From contig CBFIDE010000012.1 in assembly GCA_965661265.1 (NCBI GenBank), positions 3,451 through 67,450 of the forward strand: 64,000 nucleotides of DNA. The letters run 5' to 3'. The position numbers were made by a program, and so were the translations under genes. Below, piece by piece: positions 18,476 through 26,496 of this stretch. The notes below the pieces were generated by a model, which saw only the letters and a list, made by a program, of their open reading frames with translations, ran no database searches and had not been told where the DNA came from. Within the stretch, counting starts at the first letter, position 1. Every line of letters starts with the position of its first letter. Origin of the DNA: CBFIDE01 sp965661265 (GTDB taxonomy: Bacteria > Bacteroidota > Bacteroidia > Flavobacteriales > Schleiferiaceae).

Positions 18476-19399
18476 ATGAAAAAATATTTATTTTTCCTAT
18501 TTCTTGGCCTTTCTTTAATTGCTTGTGATAAAGATAATGACGATGACGATTCTAATCTTTACTCTACCGATCAATTGGTAGTAAAGCAAGAAAACAGTGC
18601 CATTATGTTTCAAGTTGGTGGGTTAAATGATAATGGTGCTACTCCATTTGGTCAAACTTTAATAAAATCTTACAAAGAGGCTTACGGCACTCAATTGGAT
18701 ATATTTACAATTATGTCTGATCCGGGGCCGTTACAATCTGCAGCTGGAGACAGTATTCTTTCCAATTTCGGATTAGGTGCTTCACCTTCAATCTATGTTA
18801 ATGGAAACGTACCTACTCCTAATTTTGAAACAGCCATAGAGGAGGCCATTTCAGGACCTACAGCAATCGGAGTTTCACATATATCTGGAACTACTGATTC
18901 TTCCTATTACATAGATGCCAAAGTTCAATTGTTTAAGGATACACTTTATCCCTATTACTTTATCCAGTCTTATATGTTGGTTGATGTGCAGGCCAAAGAA
19001 TTTGACGCTTCAACTGATCTAAATGTTGCCAATAGTGGATTTACAAAAATAGTAGGTTCTGAAACAAAGTGGGAACAAACTGTACCCAATCTTGATAGTA
19101 CGAGCAATGTAGCTGTAAAAGGAACTAATTTTATTCATGATAATGTTGTCTTAGCTTACGGAATTAATAAAGCAGAAAATCCTTTTGGCCAGTCGGTTGG
19201 ACAATACAATACTGTTTTTGGGTTTGATTTCTCAGAAGGTGATATTATTGGAACAAGATCTACTCCTATTAGAATCCATTTCTTAAAAGAAAATCTTACT
19301 GATCAAGACTATACTGCTTCAGATATTTCATTCCTAACAGTGATTTGGGATTTTACAGGAGCTGAATATAAGGTTGTAAACTCTTATTACTCTAAATAA
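18476..19399 (+). CDS. Omp28-like lipoprotein
   Basis: A 307-residue lipoprotein: MKKYLFFLFLGLSLIAC has lipobox LIAC with Cys17, followed by an acidic stretch DKDNDDDDS, which in Bacteroidota often accompanies surface display. Residues ~40-125 look thioredoxin-like (AIMFQVGG..., FGLGASPSIYVNG), and the C-terminal part is a beta sandwich ending DFTGAEYKVVNSYYSK. The overall order resembles the Omp28 outer-membrane family, but the CxxC-type motif of many relatives is missing. Function unknown. It stands alone, with a terminator 53 bp downstream. Confidence 0.6.
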   Translation: MKKYLFFLFLGLSLIACDKDNDDDDSNLYSTDQLVVKQENSAIMFQVGGLNDNGATPFGQTLIKSYKEAYGTQLDIFTIMSDPGPLQSAAGDSILSNFGLGASPSIYVNGNVPTPNFETAIEEAISGPTAIGVSHISGTTDSSYYIDAKVQLFKDTLYPYYFIQSYMLVDVQAKEFDASTDLNVANSGFTKIVGSETKWEQTVPNLDSTSNVAVKGTNFIHDNVVLAYGINKAENPFGQSVGQYNTVFGFDFSEGDIIGTRSTPIRIHFLKENLTDQDYTASDISFLTVIWDFTGAEYKVVNSYYSK

Positions 19400-19452
19400 T
19401 ACTTGAATAACATTTGATTATGCATTACTAAGCATTTTCAATATAGAAACCT

Positions 19453-19485
19453 AAAGCCAACTTGAGCTATCAAGTTGGCTTTTTT
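19453..19485 (+). terminator. Rho-independent terminator
   Basis: AAAGCCAACTTG / CAAGTTGGCTTT form a 12-bp stem with a 6-nt loop and a T-run, downstream of the Omp28-like gene. Confidence 0.9.
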
Positions 19486-19712
19486 TGCTCTTATTCTCAA
19501 TCAGTAAACCTTCATTTTCACCTTATACCTAATTCAAAGAATCACTACTTTTGATAATATCAAATGATACTATCACAAAACCTCCTTCACCTTATTTTAT
19601 TACCCCTAAAATTCTGTAGTTCATTTCAAGATCTCTGAAAAGACTGGTGAAGCCCGATCAAGTTTTATGTATAGGCCACCTCCTCAGCTTAGGAAACAGA
19701 ATAAAATACATA
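19486..19712. other. Gene-poor spacer with a promoter-like box and short palindrome
   Basis: No convincing gene. It holds TACTTTTG at 19546-19553, an exact -7 consensus, immediately followed by the inverted repeat TTTGAT-AAT-ATCAAA (19550-19564). A 24-codon ATG frame at 19564-19638 has a hydrophobic start but no recognisable similarity and could be chance. A small RNA ending at the downstream hairpin is conceivable but unsupported. Confidence 0.4.
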
Positions 19713-19747
19713 AAAAAAACCTGCGAGTTCTTTCTTGCAGGTTCTTC
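19713..19747 (-). terminator. Rho-independent terminator of the yidC transcript
   Basis: On the minus strand, AACCTGC and GCAGGTT pair around a ~12-nt loop and are followed by a run of eight T. It ends the pyrG-yidC transcript about 60 bp after the yidC stop. Confidence 0.8.
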
Positions 19748-19805
19748 TGAATTTTAAACAGTAAAAACTGTCAACCAATTTTAGGACGACTCATATTTAG
19801 AGGAG

Positions 19806-21644
19806 CTATTTGTTTGTTCTTCTTTGCTGCCTATTTTGGTTTTCTTGAACTTCTTTCATTCTCCTCATCAACCTACTCTCCTTACCGGGATTCTTTTTCT
19901 TCTCTTGCATTTTTGCATGAATCTTGTCATCATCTAAGAACTTTCTAATAGCAAATTGCTGACTGAAAGTAATAACATTGGATACAAAATAATAATAGCT
20001 TAATCCTGCAGCATAGTTGTTAAATACCCCTAAGAAAATTACAGGCATTAAGTAAACTATATACTTCATTTGAGGATATTGTTGATTCTGACCTGTTAGC
20101 TGCTGATTCATATAGGTATAAATCAAGGTAGAAACGGTCATCAATAAAGTGAACAAACTAATATGATCTCCGTAGAAAGGAATATCAAATGGTAGGTTAT
20201 AGATACTATCATATGTACTTAAATCATCTGCCCATAAAAAGGGCTGTTGTCTGAGCTCAATAGATGATGGGAAAAACCTAAATAATGCAATTAGAATTGG
20301 AAATTGTAAAAGCATAGGTATGCATCCTCCAAGAGGATTTACTCCTGCCTTTTTATAGAGCTCCATGGTAGCCTGTTGCTTTTTCATAGCATCAGAATCC
20401 TTATGCTTCTCATTCAACTCTTCAATTTCTGGCTTCAAGACTCTCATCTTAGCCATTGACTTATAACTAGTATATGTTAGTGGGAAAATCACCACTTTGA
20501 TAATTAGAGCAATTATTAGAATGATAATTCCATAGCTCAAGCCGTAGCCTTCTAACCAATTAAATACGTTGATTACAATCCCTCTATTGATCCAGCCTAA
20601 AATTCCCCATCCAAGTGGAATTAATTTATCAAAATTTTGATCGTAAGATTCAAGAATATCATACTTATTAGGCCCTAAGTACAATCCTAACTCTAAAGAT
20701 AACTCGCTTGCTGTTGTATTAAGAGCTAAGTTAGAACGGAACTTTTTGGTAATATTCTCTTGTTCTAGAGCCACAGAACTTATGCCTACGGTATCAAATT
20801 GACCAGATTTATTAAGCAATATAGATGAGAAGAACTGTTGCTTATAGGCAACCCATTTAATATTGTTCGCTATCTCATCATCTTGACCTGAGGCTGAAAG
20901 GTTATCAGGTGATTCCTCTCCGACTTCTAAAAATTCTAATTCAGTATTAATTCCTTCATTCTCTAAATTCTTTTCATGGCGCAAAGCTTCTTGTTCCCAT
21001 GCTAGGATTGGAGCGCTTCCAAGGTGGTTTTTAAAGGAGTTAGAAATAATATCCCAATGAAGCATATAGTCGTTATTCTTCAAATAATACTTAAAAACCA
21101 GAACACCGCCATTATTATCTTTTAGCTCAAGAGAAACTGTTTTAGCATCAATTTTCTCAAGACTATAGTTCAATTCAAATGAATTGTATATTTTATTATC
21201 GCCCGAAAGGGAAAGATTAAAGGCCGCATTTTTATTTATTAAATAAAGAGGAAGACTATCCCAAGTTCTAAAGTTTTTAAGTTCAGCTTCCTTTATTTGC
21301 GCTCCAAAATTGCTAATATCTACTCTCAGAAGTTCATTTTCAATAGTCACTATTTGCTCTTCACTATTTTGAGCCATTGTAGCGCTAAAGTCACCATACT
21401 CTGCATATTTATCAGATTCAGCAGAATCTAATGCTTCAATTGCTCTAGATTTAAAATCTTCATCCAATTTAGCTGACTCAATAAGCTCAGCTTCCTTTTG
21501 AATAGGAGCAGCAGTACTGTCTTGGCTGATTTCTGGTTTTAAAACTTCAACTTCCGTTGGATTAATAACACCAAAATAGAATAGTATTCCCGCAATTAGG
21601 ACAAAGCCTGCTATAGTATTCCAGTTAATTTTACCTTCTTTCAT
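19806..21644 (-). CDS. yidC: Membrane protein insertase YidC
   Basis: A 612-residue YidC/Oxa1 insertase, which places proteins in the inner membrane with or without SecYEG. It has an N-terminal membrane anchor (IAGFVLIAGILFYFGVI), a large periplasmic domain (~90-345, EIVTIENELLRVDISNFGAQI), and the conserved membrane core from ~350 with IFPLTYTSYKSMAKMR, NPLGGCIPMLLQFPILIAL and NYAAGLSYYYFVSNVITF. The positively charged tail (RRMKEVQENQNRQQRRTNK) suits ribosome binding. Length is normal for Bacteroidota. It starts 6 bp after pyrG, so both share a transcript. Confidence 0.96.
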   Translation of the reverse strand: MKEGKINWNTIAGFVLIAGILFYFGVINPTEVEVLKPEISQDSTAAPIQKEAELIESAKLDEDFKSRAIEALDSAESDKYAEYGDFSATMAQNSEEQIVTIENELLRVDISNFGAQIKEAELKNFRTWDSLPLYLINKNAAFNLSLSGDNKIYNSFELNYSLEKIDAKTVSLELKDNNGGVLVFKYYLKNNDYMLHWDIISNSFKNHLGSAPILAWEQEALRHEKNLENEGINTELEFLEVGEESPDNLSASGQDDEIANNIKWVAYKQQFFSSILLNKSGQFDTVGISSVALEQENITKKFRSNLALNTTASELSLELGLYLGPNKYDILESYDQNFDKLIPLGWGILGWINRGIVINVFNWLEGYGLSYGIIILIIALIIKVVIFPLTYTSYKSMAKMRVLKPEIEELNEKHKDSDAMKKQQATMELYKKAGVNPLGGCIPMLLQFPILIALFRFFPSSIELRQQPFLWADDLSTYDSIYNLPFDIPFYGDHISLFTLLMTVSTLIYTYMNQQLTGQNQQYPQMKYIVYLMPVIFLGVFNNYAAGLSYYYFVSNVITFSQQFAIRKFLDDDKIHAKMQEKKKNPGKESRLMRRMKEVQENQNRQQRRTNK

Positions 21645-21650
21645 AGGGTA

Positions 21651-23261
21651 TTATTTCTTTGAAGCAATCATTGAAGCCTCTACAAATTTTACAAATAAGG
21701 GATGTGGATTTGATACTGTACTCTTGTACTCTGGATGAAACTGAACGCCAATAAACCAAGGGTGATTCTGAAGTTCAACTATTTCTACTAAGTCCATTTC
21801 AGGATTTACCCCAGTAGCAATTAATCCTAATGATTCCATTTGAGCACGATATTCATTATTGAATTCATAGCGATGTCTATGTCGCTCATTGATCATACTT
21901 CTTTTATATATAGAATGACTCAATGAACCTTCTGTTAATGCGCAATCGCATGCTCCCAATCTCATTGTGCCCCCTTTCTTACTAATGTCTTTTTGATCTT
22001 CCATTAACCCGATAACAGGATTTTTAGTATCAGGATCCATTTCTGTAGAATTAGCATCAGCTAAGCCCAGAACATTTCTAGAAAACTCTATCACTGCTGC
22101 TTGCATTCCAAGGCAAATCCCTAAGAACGGAATATTATTTTCTCGGGCAAATTTAATAGCCACTAACTTTCCTTCAAAGGCTCTTTCACCAAATCCAGGA
22201 GCCACTAGAATACCATCTAAATGCGCTAATTGCTTTTGAACAGAGTCTTCTTTTAAATTCTCACTGTGAATCCATTCTATATTAACTTTACATTCATTAG
22301 TAGCTCCAGCATGAATAAATGACTCTACAATAGACTTATAACTATCTTGTAGTTCAACATATTTCCCAACCAGACCAATTTTCACCTCGGTCTTTGGATA
22401 TCTAAGTTTATATAAAAAGTCCTTCCAGTTAACCAAATCAAGGTTATCCTCAATAGGAAGGTCAAAAGCATTTAATACTACCTCATCCAACTTTTGATTT
22501 CTCAATAAAATTGGCACTGCATATATAGTTTCAGCATCTAAAGATTCAATTACAGCTTCCTTCTTCACATTACAGAATAAGGCTAGTTTTCGCTTTATCT
22601 CATCCCCTAATGCGCTCTCAGATCGACATACTAGTATATCCGGCTGAACGCCTGATTCTTGAAGTTGCTTAACAGAATGCTGTGTTGGTTTAGTTTTAAG
22701 TTCACCTGTAGCGGCTAAGAATGGAACTAAAGTCAAATGAATAACCATACAGTCACTTCCTAACTCCCACTTTAATTGTCTTACTGTTTCTATATAAGGT
22801 AAGGCCTCAATATCTCCAACGGTACCTCCTATTTCAGTAATAACTATTTCAAACTCTCCTGTATTTCCAAGAATTTGAATCCTTCTTTTAATCTCATCGG
22901 TGATATGTGGAATTACCTGAACAGTTTTTCCTAAATAATCACCATTTCTTTCTTTATCAATTACTGATTGATAAATTCTACCAGTGGTAACATTATTACT
23001 TTGGGAAGTAGGTCTATTTAAAAACCTTTCATAGTGACCTAAATCTAAATCCGTTTCAGCACCATCATTAGTTACAAAACACTCACCATGTTCATAAGGG
23101 TTTAAGGTACCTGGATCAATGTTAATATAAGGGTCAAGTTTTTGAATAGTTACACTGTATCCTCTGGACTGAAGAAGTGTAGCTAATGAAGCTGAAACTA
23201 TTCCTTTTCCTAATGAGGAAGTTACTCCTCCTGTTACAAAAATATACTTTGTTGATGCCAT
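21651..23261 (-). CDS. pyrG: CTP synthase
   Basis: A 536-residue enzyme that aminates UTP to CTP using glutamine and ATP. The N-terminal synthetase has the P-loop region TSSLGKGIVSASLA and the UTP/CTP-binding signatures DPYINIDPGT and GGTVGDIE. The C-terminal class I amidotransferase has FLGICLGMQ (catalytic Cys) and QFHPEYKS (His, Glu). Full length, no anomaly in the protein. It has its own promoter box in the 73-bp gap from moxR, and a rare strong Shine-Dalgarno before the ATG. Confidence 0.97.
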   Translation of the reverse strand: MASTKYIFVTGGVTSSLGKGIVSASLATLLQSRGYSVTIQKLDPYINIDPGTLNPYEHGECFVTNDGAETDLDLGHYERFLNRPTSQSNNVTTGRIYQSVIDKERNGDYLGKTVQVIPHITDEIKRRIQILGNTGEFEIVITEIGGTVGDIEALPYIETVRQLKWELGSDCMVIHLTLVPFLAATGELKTKPTQHSVKQLQESGVQPDILVCRSESALGDEIKRKLALFCNVKKEAVIESLDAETIYAVPILLRNQKLDEVVLNAFDLPIEDNLDLVNWKDFLYKLRYPKTEVKIGLVGKYVELQDSYKSIVESFIHAGATNECKVNIEWIHSENLKEDSVQKQLAHLDGILVAPGFGERAFEGKLVAIKFARENNIPFLGICLGMQAAVIEFSRNVLGLADANSTEMDPDTKNPVIGLMEDQKDISKKGGTMRLGACDCALTEGSLSHSIYKRSMINERHRHRYEFNNEYRAQMESLGLIATGVNPEMDLVEIVELQNHPWFIGVQFHPEYKSTVSNPHPLFVKFVEASMIASKK

Positions 23262-23271
23262 ATTAATTAGA

Positions 23272-23278
23272 TCCTCCT
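23272..23278 (-). promoter_or_regulatory. Shine-Dalgarno AGGAGGA before pyrG
   Basis: The minus strand carries AGGAGGA 10 bases before the pyrG ATG. Most genes in this window lack such a site, as expected in Bacteroidota, so this one stands out. Confidence 0.55.
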
Positions 23279-23294
23279 ATAATCAAAAACCGGG

Positions 23295-23302
23295 CAAAGC
23301 TA
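23295..23302 (-). promoter_or_regulatory. Putative pyrG -7 box TAGCTTTG
   Basis: Exact TAnnTTTG match on the minus strand, 33 bp before the pyrG ATG, followed by CCCGG where transcription would begin. Confidence 0.5.
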
Positions 23303-23334
23303 AGAATAAATAGGCGGAATATGGCTTTAGAATC

Positions 23335-24294
23335 CTAAAACAGCTTGCTAATAATTTCATCTATCGCAAGTCCCTCTGCTTCTGCCTTATAGTTCTTTAC
23401 TAATCTATGTCTTAACACTGGTTTTGCTATCGCAATTACATCTTCTTTATCTGGGCTAAATTTCCCTTTTATTGCCGCATGAGCTTTTGCACCTAATATT
23501 AAGTTCTGTGAAGCTCTAGGTCCAGCTCCCCATGAAAGGAATTCATTCGCAATCTGGTTCTCACTCACTCCAGGTCTAGTTGACCCTACAAGGCGCACTA
23601 CGTACTCATAAAGGCTATCGCTAACAGGAATTTTCCTAATTAATCTTTGATACTTTAATATATCTTCAACACTAAGTATTGAATTAATCCCTACTTCATT
23701 ATTAGAGGTTGTTGCCTTTACAATCGCTAATTCTTCCTCAAAACTAGGATAATCTACTTCTATGTTAAACATAAAGCGATCTAACTGAGCCTCAGGTAAG
23801 GGATAAGTTCCTTCTTGTTCTATTGGATTCTGAGTTGCTAGAACAAAAAAAGGATTGGCCATCTTAAAACTTTGTCCAGCCGTTGTCACAGATTTCTCTT
23901 GCATAGCCTCTAACAAAGCTGCCTGAGTCTTAGGGCTAGTTCTATTGATTTCATCCGCAAGAATTATATTCGAAAATATAGGTCCTTTTATAAACTTAAA
24001 ATTCCTTTCTTGATCTAATATTTCAGAGCCAATGATATCAGAAGGCATTAGATCTGGTGTAAACTGGATTCTATTAAAACCTAGACCTAATGCTTGAGCT
24101 GTTGTATTTACAAGAAGAGTCTTGGCCAAGCCAGGCACCCCTACTAATAGGCTGTGCCCCTTGCATAAAATTGAAAGTAATAATAGATCAATCACTTCAT
24201 CCTGACCTACTATAACTTTTGAAATTTCAGCTTTAAGGCTAGCATATGCCTGCTTTAATTGCCCTACAGCTTCAACATCATTATTATTTGACAT
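23335..24294 (-). CDS. MoxR-family AAA+ ATPase
   Basis: A 319-residue AAA+ ATPase. Walker A is GVPGLAKT (52-59), Walker B is ILADEINRTSPKTQAALLEAMQ (read in parts), sensor 1 is FVLATQNPIEQEGTYPLPEAQLDRF (the MoxR hallmark), and the C-terminal lid is at ~250-319. MoxR proteins act as chaperones for assembly of enzymes or envelope complexes, usually with DUF58 and VWA partner genes; none of these is adjacent here. It overlaps the upstream SurA-like gene by 11 bp, which ties it to the foldase operon. Confidence 0.9.
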   Translation of the reverse strand: MSNNNDVEAVGQLKQAYASLKAEISKVIVGQDEVIDLLLLSILCKGHSLLVGVPGLAKTLLVNTTAQALGLGFNRIQFTPDLMPSDIIGSEILDQERNFKFIKGPIFSNIILADEINRTSPKTQAALLEAMQEKSVTTAGQSFKMANPFFVLATQNPIEQEGTYPLPEAQLDRFMFNIEVDYPSFEEELAIVKATTSNNEVGINSILSVEDILKYQRLIRKIPVSDSLYEYVVRLVGSTRPGVSENQIANEFLSWGAGPRASQNLILGAKAHAAIKGKFSPDKEDVIAIAKPVLRHRLVKNYKAEAEGLAIDEIISKLF

Positions 24295-25633
24295 ATTGTG
24301 ATCTTTTTATCCACCCTCTTTCAAACTCACATTGGAAGTTTTCATTACTTACTCTTACGTAGGTGGTATTCAATTTTTCTTCTATCCATTTCTGGATTTT
24401 TTTAGCTTTTTTTTGTTCAAGAGCTACTGTCTGAATTCTTTGATAATCCGTTTTCAAGTCTGCCCTGTGTGCTGATGTCTGAGCCAATAATTTTAACAAT
24501 CTATAACCTTCTTTACCATCTTCTTCTCTAAAGAAATTTGGCTGGGATATCTCATTAATCCCTGTTTTATCTAATTCATAAAAAACTGTTTTTTTAAGTT
24601 GACCAGTTTCCCATCTACTATCACCAGATTGAGGGTTCATCATTATACCTCCATTATATTTTGAGTTTTCATCAGCAGTAAATTTCTCTGCTGCTTCTTC
24701 AAAACTAATACTACCTAATTCAATGGCGGTCCTTAGGCTATCCATTCTGTTTTGTAAATCCTGTAAATTTTGTTGACTAATTTTTGGCTTGATTAGTATA
24801 TGTCTTAAATCTAGCTCCTCTCCTCTTCTTTTCTGCAATTGAATAATATGATAACCATACTCTGTTTCAACTGGATCGCTAATTTCTCCTTCTTTAAGGT
24901 TGAAAGCTATCGCCTCAAACTCTTTTACAAACTGTCCTCTCTTTATTCCCTTATACTCCCCTCCATTCTTTGCTGATCCTGGATCCTCTGAGTAGAGAAC
25001 TGCCATAGTAGAAAAAGAAGATCCATCAATAACTCTTTGTTTAAGCTCAATAAGTTTATCAATAGTCGCTTTAGTTGCCTCTTCACTTACCTTAGGATAC
25101 ATCACAATTTGAGCATACTCTACCTGTGCATTCACCAGAGGCAAACTATCATCCGGAAAGGATTTATAAAATGACCTTACTTCAGTAGGAGTAATTTCTA
25201 TATCGGCTGTCACCTCTCGCAACATTTTTTGAGCAATCATTTGATCTTTAATCAAAGGAGCCATTTCGTCCTTAATCTCAACTATAGACTTTTTATAATA
25301 CTGCTCAAGTCTTTGCTCAGATCCAATTTGTTGAATAAATACATTAATTCTATTATCAATAGCTCCTTGAACTTCTTCATCAGAAACTTCAACACTATCT
25401 ACTTCTGCTTGGTGAATAAGTAACTTTTCAAAAAGCAACTCTTCAAATATTCTGCATTTCTCAGATTCATTAGAGACCAATCCTTGCCTTTGCATATTTA
25501 AATATTGCTGATCTACATCAGATTTAAGCACAATATTCTTGCCCACAACAGCTAATACACCATCAATCATCTGTGGCTGAGCACTTGCAAATACTCCAAA
25601 GAATAATAGGCTGAAAATTAATTTAAACTTCAT
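24284..25633 (-). CDS. SurA-like periplasmic peptidyl-prolyl isomerase
   Basis: A 449-residue exported chaperone (signal MKFKLIFSLLFFGVFASAQ). The SurA-type N-terminal helical domain begins IDGVLAVVGKNIVLKSDVDQQY, followed by two parvulin domains: ~170-270 (AQIVMYPKVSEEA..., YSEDPGSAKNGGEYKG, YGYHIIQLQKR) and ~272-380 (RHILIKPKISQQN..., ENSKYNGGIM). SurA escorts barrel precursors to the BAM complex. The order N-domain/parvulin/parvulin and length match SurA. It starts with an ATGA overlap with the upstream lipoprotein gene and overlaps moxR downstream, so it is in one operon. Confidence 0.88.
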   Translation of the reverse strand: MKFKLIFSLLFFGVFASAQPQMIDGVLAVVGKNIVLKSDVDQQYLNMQRQGLVSNESEKCRIFEELLFEKLLIHQAEVDSVEVSDEEVQGAIDNRINVFIQQIGSEQRLEQYYKKSIVEIKDEMAPLIKDQMIAQKMLREVTADIEITPTEVRSFYKSFPDDSLPLVNAQVEYAQIVMYPKVSEEATKATIDKLIELKQRVIDGSSFSTMAVLYSEDPGSAKNGGEYKGIKRGQFVKEFEAIAFNLKEGEISDPVETEYGYHIIQLQKRRGEELDLRHILIKPKISQQNLQDLQNRMDSLRTAIELGSISFEEAAEKFTADENSKYNGGIMMNPQSGDSRWETGQLKKTVFYELDKTGINEISQPNFFREEDGKEGYRLLKLLAQTSAHRADLKTDYQRIQTVALEQKKAKKIQKWIEEKLNTTYVRVSNENFQCEFERGWIKRSQYVK

Positions 25634-26496
25634 TCGTGATAGGTTTCAAACTCTTTCTTACTTACTGCATCTTCAATTAGACTCTTCTCTAACTCCTCTA
25701 GTAAACGTAATTTTCTTTTATTCAATATAATGTTCTGAATAATAGGCTTCACATAGGCTATGGGTGATGAGCTGGCTTTAATTTTATAATCTCTTATAAG
25801 AAGTAAATACATCTTATTATCCTTTTCTATTTGTACCAACTTATTGGATCTAATGAACTGAATTTGATTGTAGATTTCTAAAGGAATTATTTCAAGCAGC
25901 TTATCATAAGGCACCCAGCTTGTATCATTAAAACTAAAATCTCTTGCATAATTCAATGCGTATGATTCTAATTCTTCTAAATCCTCTAACTTATTATTTT
26001 TGAATTTTTGAATAAAACTTTTCAACTTTGGAGCATTAGAGCTGATGACCATATAGTTCACCTTTAAGATGTTTTCTTTTAATAAGAAGCTTTCTTTATA
26101 ATTACTATAATACTCTTCTATATCCTCAATACTCACAATTGTATCCAAATTCTGTTTGATATACTCTTGCTGATAGGTAAAGCTTAATAAATCGTTCTTA
26201 TAATCTTGAATTTGACGTTCAAAATCTTTTTGATTATCATTTAGATTAAATTCAGCTTTATAAAGAATGAGCTGCTCTTTGGCCCATAAATTGATATAGT
26301 TTGATAGCACAGCACCACTATCCTCAGAATTACTTAGGCCTTCCAATAAATCTTGTACATCTTCTGGATATAGGTAACGGTCATAAACTCTAGCTATAGC
26401 CTTGTCCTTATCTCTAATGTCTTTTTGAACACTATCACAAGCAATCAAACTACCTAAGATGCAAATTAGAGGAACTATGTATTTTTTAATTCTCAA
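25630..26496 (-). CDS. Lipoprotein related to foldase N-domains
   Basis: A 288-residue lipoprotein (MRIKKYIVPLICILGSLIAC, lipobox LIAC, Cys20). The body is helical: AIARVYDRYLYPEDVQDLL resembles the opening of SurA/PpiD N-domains, and VSIEDIEEYYSNYKESFLL resembles the helix that precedes a parvulin domain, followed by VNYMVISSNAPKLK. A complete parvulin core is not evident, so it may be a catalytically empty chaperone. It overlaps both flanking foldase genes, which strongly suggests a shared role in outer-membrane protein folding. That role is inferred from context. Confidence 0.65.
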   Translation of the reverse strand: MRIKKYIVPLICILGSLIACDSVQKDIRDKDKAIARVYDRYLYPEDVQDLLEGLSNSEDSGAVLSNYINLWAKEQLILYKAEFNLNDNQKDFERQIQDYKNDLLSFTYQQEYIKQNLDTIVSIEDIEEYYSNYKESFLLKENILKVNYMVISSNAPKLKSFIQKFKNNKLEDLEELESYALNYARDFSFNDTSWVPYDKLLEIIPLEIYNQIQFIRSNKLVQIEKDNKMYLLLIRDYKIKASSSPIAYVKPIIQNIILNKRKLRLLEELEKSLIEDAVSKKEFETYHE

